A DNA stretch of 64,000 nucleotides from Niebla homalea. Taxonomy: Eukaryota; Ascomycota; Lecanoromycetes; Lecanorales; Ramalinaceae. The notes below the pieces were generated by a model that saw only the letters and a program-made list of their open reading frames with translations, had not been told where the DNA came from and did no database searches. The number at the start of each line of letters is the position of its first letter. Position 1 is the first letter of the stretch. Position numbers and translations under genes: made by a program. Positions 61,240 to 64,000 of this stretch are shown here, piece by piece. The stretch lies in the NCBI GenBank assembly GCA_019925105.1, contig JAHGAU010000033.1, positions 620,001 through 684,000 on the forward strand, in the 5' to 3' direction.

Positions 61240-63240
61240 AATAGGGATAATAAAGGGTAAATAATAAAGTGTAAATACTTAATATAAGAGAAAAGGGTAA
61301 ACAATTAATTGAATAATAAAGGGTAAATAGTTAATTAAGTCATAAAGGGTAAACAATAAATTAAATAATAAACGGTAAATAATTAATTAAATAATAAAGG
61401 GTAAATAAATAATTAATTAATAAAGGTAAATAATTAAATAAATAATGAACGTTAAATACTAAAAAGTAAATAGTATAGGGTAAAGAACAACTCAAAATAA
61501 TAAAGGGTAATTATTTAAATAATAAAGGGTAATTATTGAAATAATAAAGGGTGAATAGTTAATTAAATAAAGAAAGGGAGAAAATTAATTAAATAAAAAC
61601 AGGATATAATAATTAAATAGTAAAATGTAAAGGATTTAAATGAAGTAAAAAAGGTACATAATTAATGAATATTAAAGGGTTAATAATTAACTAAATAATA
61701 AGTAATAAATAATTAAATAAATAAATGATAAGGGATAAAATTAAATAATAAAAAGTAAGTAATTACTTAAATAATAAAAGGTAAATAATTAATTAAATAA
61801 TAAAGTATAAATAGTTAATTAAATAATAAAGAGTAAATAATTAATTAAGTAATAAAGGGTAAATAAATGAATAATAAAAGTTAAATAATTAATTAAGTAA
61901 TAAAGGGTAAATAGTTAGTTAAATAATAAAGGTAAATAGGTAAATAAATAATAAAGGTAAATAGGTAAATAAATAATAAAGACTTTAAACAAAAAATAAA
62001 GGTTTAATAATGAAAGGTGAATAATAAAGGGTAAATAATTATTTGAATAATAAGGGGTAAATAATTAATTGAAAATAAAGGGAAAGTAAATAATTAAATA
62101 ATAAAGGAAAAAAAGTTAATTAAATAATAAAGGGTAAGTAAATAATTAAATAATAAAGGGAAAATAGTTAAATAAATAAAAAAGGGTAAATAAATAAATA
62201 ATAAGGGGTAAATAATTAATTAAATAAAAAAGGGTAAATAAATAAATAAATATTAAAGAGTAAATAATTAATTAAATAATAGAAAGTAAATATTTAAAAA
62301 AATAATAAAGGCTAAATAATAAAAAGTGAATAATATAGGATAAAGAATTAGTCAAATAATAAAGGGTAAATAAATCAATAATAAAGGGTAAATTATTAAT
62401 TAAATAATAGAGGATAAATAAATAAATAATAAAGGTTAAATAAATAATTAATGAAATAATAAAAATTACATATTTAAATAAATAATAAAACGTCCAAATA
62501 AATAATAATGGTTAAATAATAAAAAGTAAATATTATAAAATAAAGAATTCATTAAATAATACAGGGTAAAGTATAAGGTAAAGATTTAATTAAATAATAT
62601 AGGGTAAATAAGTAATTAAGTAAATTAACTTTAAGTAATAAAAAGGTTAAATAAATAATAATAAATAAATAATTATTTAAATAATAAAAGGTAATTAATT
62701 AAAGAAGTAATAAAGGGTAAAATAAAATAATTAATAAAAGATAAATAATTAATAAAATAATAAAAAGTAAAAATATAAAAAAGTAATAAAAGGGGTAAGT
62801 AAATAATAAAAATTAAATAATAAAAAATTAAAAATATAAGGTATATAATAAGAAAGAAAAAGTAAAAAGTAAATAAAATAAATAGTTATAATAAGTAAAA
62901 AAAGAAAAATAATAAAAAAAAGGTATATAAGTTTTAATACGTTTATTTAACAAAATATAAAGGTAATAATAAAAATAAAAAGAGAAATAAATATATAGGG
63001 GAAATAATTAATAAGAAAATAAAAAAGTAAAAAAGATTATTAATAAATAAGGTTTAATTATAAAGGTTAAAAAAGAAAAAATTAAAGGGTAAAGTTAAAT
63101 ATAAAAAAAAGGGTTAAAATAATAAAAGATACATAAAAAAGGTTAAAAAGGAAATTTTAATAATAAAGAATAAATAATAAAAACGGAAAGTTTAATAATA
63201 AAAAGTAATTAATAAAAAGCAAAAAAATTGATATTAAGTA
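61240..63240. repeat. ~2-kb AT satellite
   Basis: Degenerate head-to-tail units of roughly 24-27 bp with the core AATAAAGGGTAAATAATTAA. Regularity declines to the right (after about 62600). It is purine-biased on the plus strand. It is not a TTAGGG telomere array. It lies between the two copies of the hairpin-bearing repeat. Confidence 0.85.
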
Positions 63241-63254
63241 AATAATAATAATAG

Positions 63255-64000
63255 GAAACTATTACTTAGTACTTATCACTTATAGGCTTTACGCAATTAT
63301 TCCCTTTCCCGGGGAAACCTTGGCGGCTAAAAGTGTTAGCCTTTAGGCAATTATTTTTTAAAGTAATTACTTAGAAAGTAATTCTTAAACCGATTTAAAA
63401 ACTTTTGATAATAAAGTTATAGAGCCCGGTAAGCCCTATAAAATAAGTTTTTATTTATTTAAATCCGATAACTCCTTATTTAATTATAGATTTTTAAACT
63501 ATTTCAAATTTTTAATAATTAATAATTAAGTTTACTTCTTAGCGTTAATTTTTAACTTTTATTCGGTTATTCCTTAGAAAAATATAGTAATTTAACTTTT
63601 TTTATATAAATTTCAGCCTTTTAATAATATCGGAAAAATAAAAATCCGTTTATTAACGCTTATTATAATATTAATATTAATTTTATACGGCGTAAATTTT
63701 TTAACTTTAAAGGGTATATTTTAAAAGTTATTAAGATTTATTATATATTTTTTCTATTAATAAATAATTATTAAATATAAACCTTATAATAATACCGGAA
63801 TTATTATAATCCGTTTATTATTAATAATAATATCCTTAAAATAAAATCGAAATACGGTTTTTATAATTAATATTTATAATTAATATCTTAATATAGGGAA
63901 GTATTAACGTCGCCTTTCTATATTAAGACCGGGTATATATATCCGTTATTTCCGTTTTATTTATAGTATTAAGTAAACCGGATTAATATTTCCTCTATTT
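63255..64000. repeat. Dispersed repeat, copy 2, RIP-mutated and cut by window end
   Basis: It begins with TATCACTTATAGGCTTTACG and a CCCGGGGAAACCTTGGCGG segment, which correspond to TATCACCTAG... and CCCGGGGGGAATTCCGCG of copy 1. The third hairpin is also recognisable: AATTATTTTTTAAAGTAATTA against AATCATTTTTTGAAGTGATT, differing by C-to-T and G-to-A. It continues to the end of the window. Confidence 0.65.

Noticed and set aside
61240..63240. Telomere repeat array
   Set aside because: Units contain AAAGGGTAAAT but not tandem TTAGGG; it is a satellite with a different unit.
1..64000. Starship-type giant cargo element spanning the window
   Set aside because: HET and accessory genes are suggestive, but no DUF3435 tyrosine-recombinase captain and no window-scale boundaries were seen.

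Overview
The window looks like nuclear DNA of a filamentous ascomycete (Pezizomycotina). It is a mosaic of two kinds of sequence. GC-balanced blocks (about 12.24-17.29, 21.3-24.6 and 35.6-59.78 kb) carry intron-containing genes with short fungal introns of 55-90 nt. Extremely AT-rich blocks (about 1-12.24, 17.29-21.3, 24.6-35.6 and 59.78-64 kb) have almost no CpA or TpG, yet CpG is retained. That is the footprint of repeat-induced point mutation (RIP, C to T in a CpA context). Species cannot be named from the sequence.

The AT-rich blocks are decayed transposon nests. Several elements can still be delimited by terminal repeats and target-site duplications: a 467-bp MITE (957-1423) and a roughly 8-kb relative with the same ends (2715-10678), both with perfect 8-bp duplications (hAT-like); a 163-bp-LTR retroelement with a 5-bp duplication (18515-20555); a Mutator-like element with a 9-bp duplication (24448-25599); a 10-kb inverted-repeat unit with about 95-bp termini (25666-35643) that contains an apparently full-length minus-strand LINE (28877-34703); and a SINE-like element (10869-11607) sharing the LINE 3' tail. 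The last 4 kb holds a diverged two-copy repeat with variable hairpins separated by a 2-kb AT satellite.

The GC-balanced blocks hold a few solid genes: an Asp/Glu/hydantoin-racemase-like protein (12411-13235), a small nuclear coiled-coil protein (14639-15409, minus), a PD-(D/E)XK nuclease-like protein in four exons (36904-38462, minus), a HET-domain protein carrying WW-like modules (40184-42373), an Ulp1/C48-type cysteine protease with long extra domains (44058-46599, one intron), and two proteins of unknown function (54049-54764 and 57574-58965, both minus). At least two decayed genes lie between them (39252-39540 and 46725-47230). Much of 47-53 kb has no convincing gene.

Together HET, PD-(D/E)XK, Ulp1-like and unknown genes form a typical accessory, rapidly evolving fungal gene set next to RIP-mutated transposon islands. 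There is no evidence of an operon-like pathway. The most unusual signals are structural: a dispersed family of GC-rich palindromes, hairpins whose arms differ while their flanks are conserved, LINE/SINE tail sharing, and transposon ends that escape RIP because they lack the target dinucleotides.
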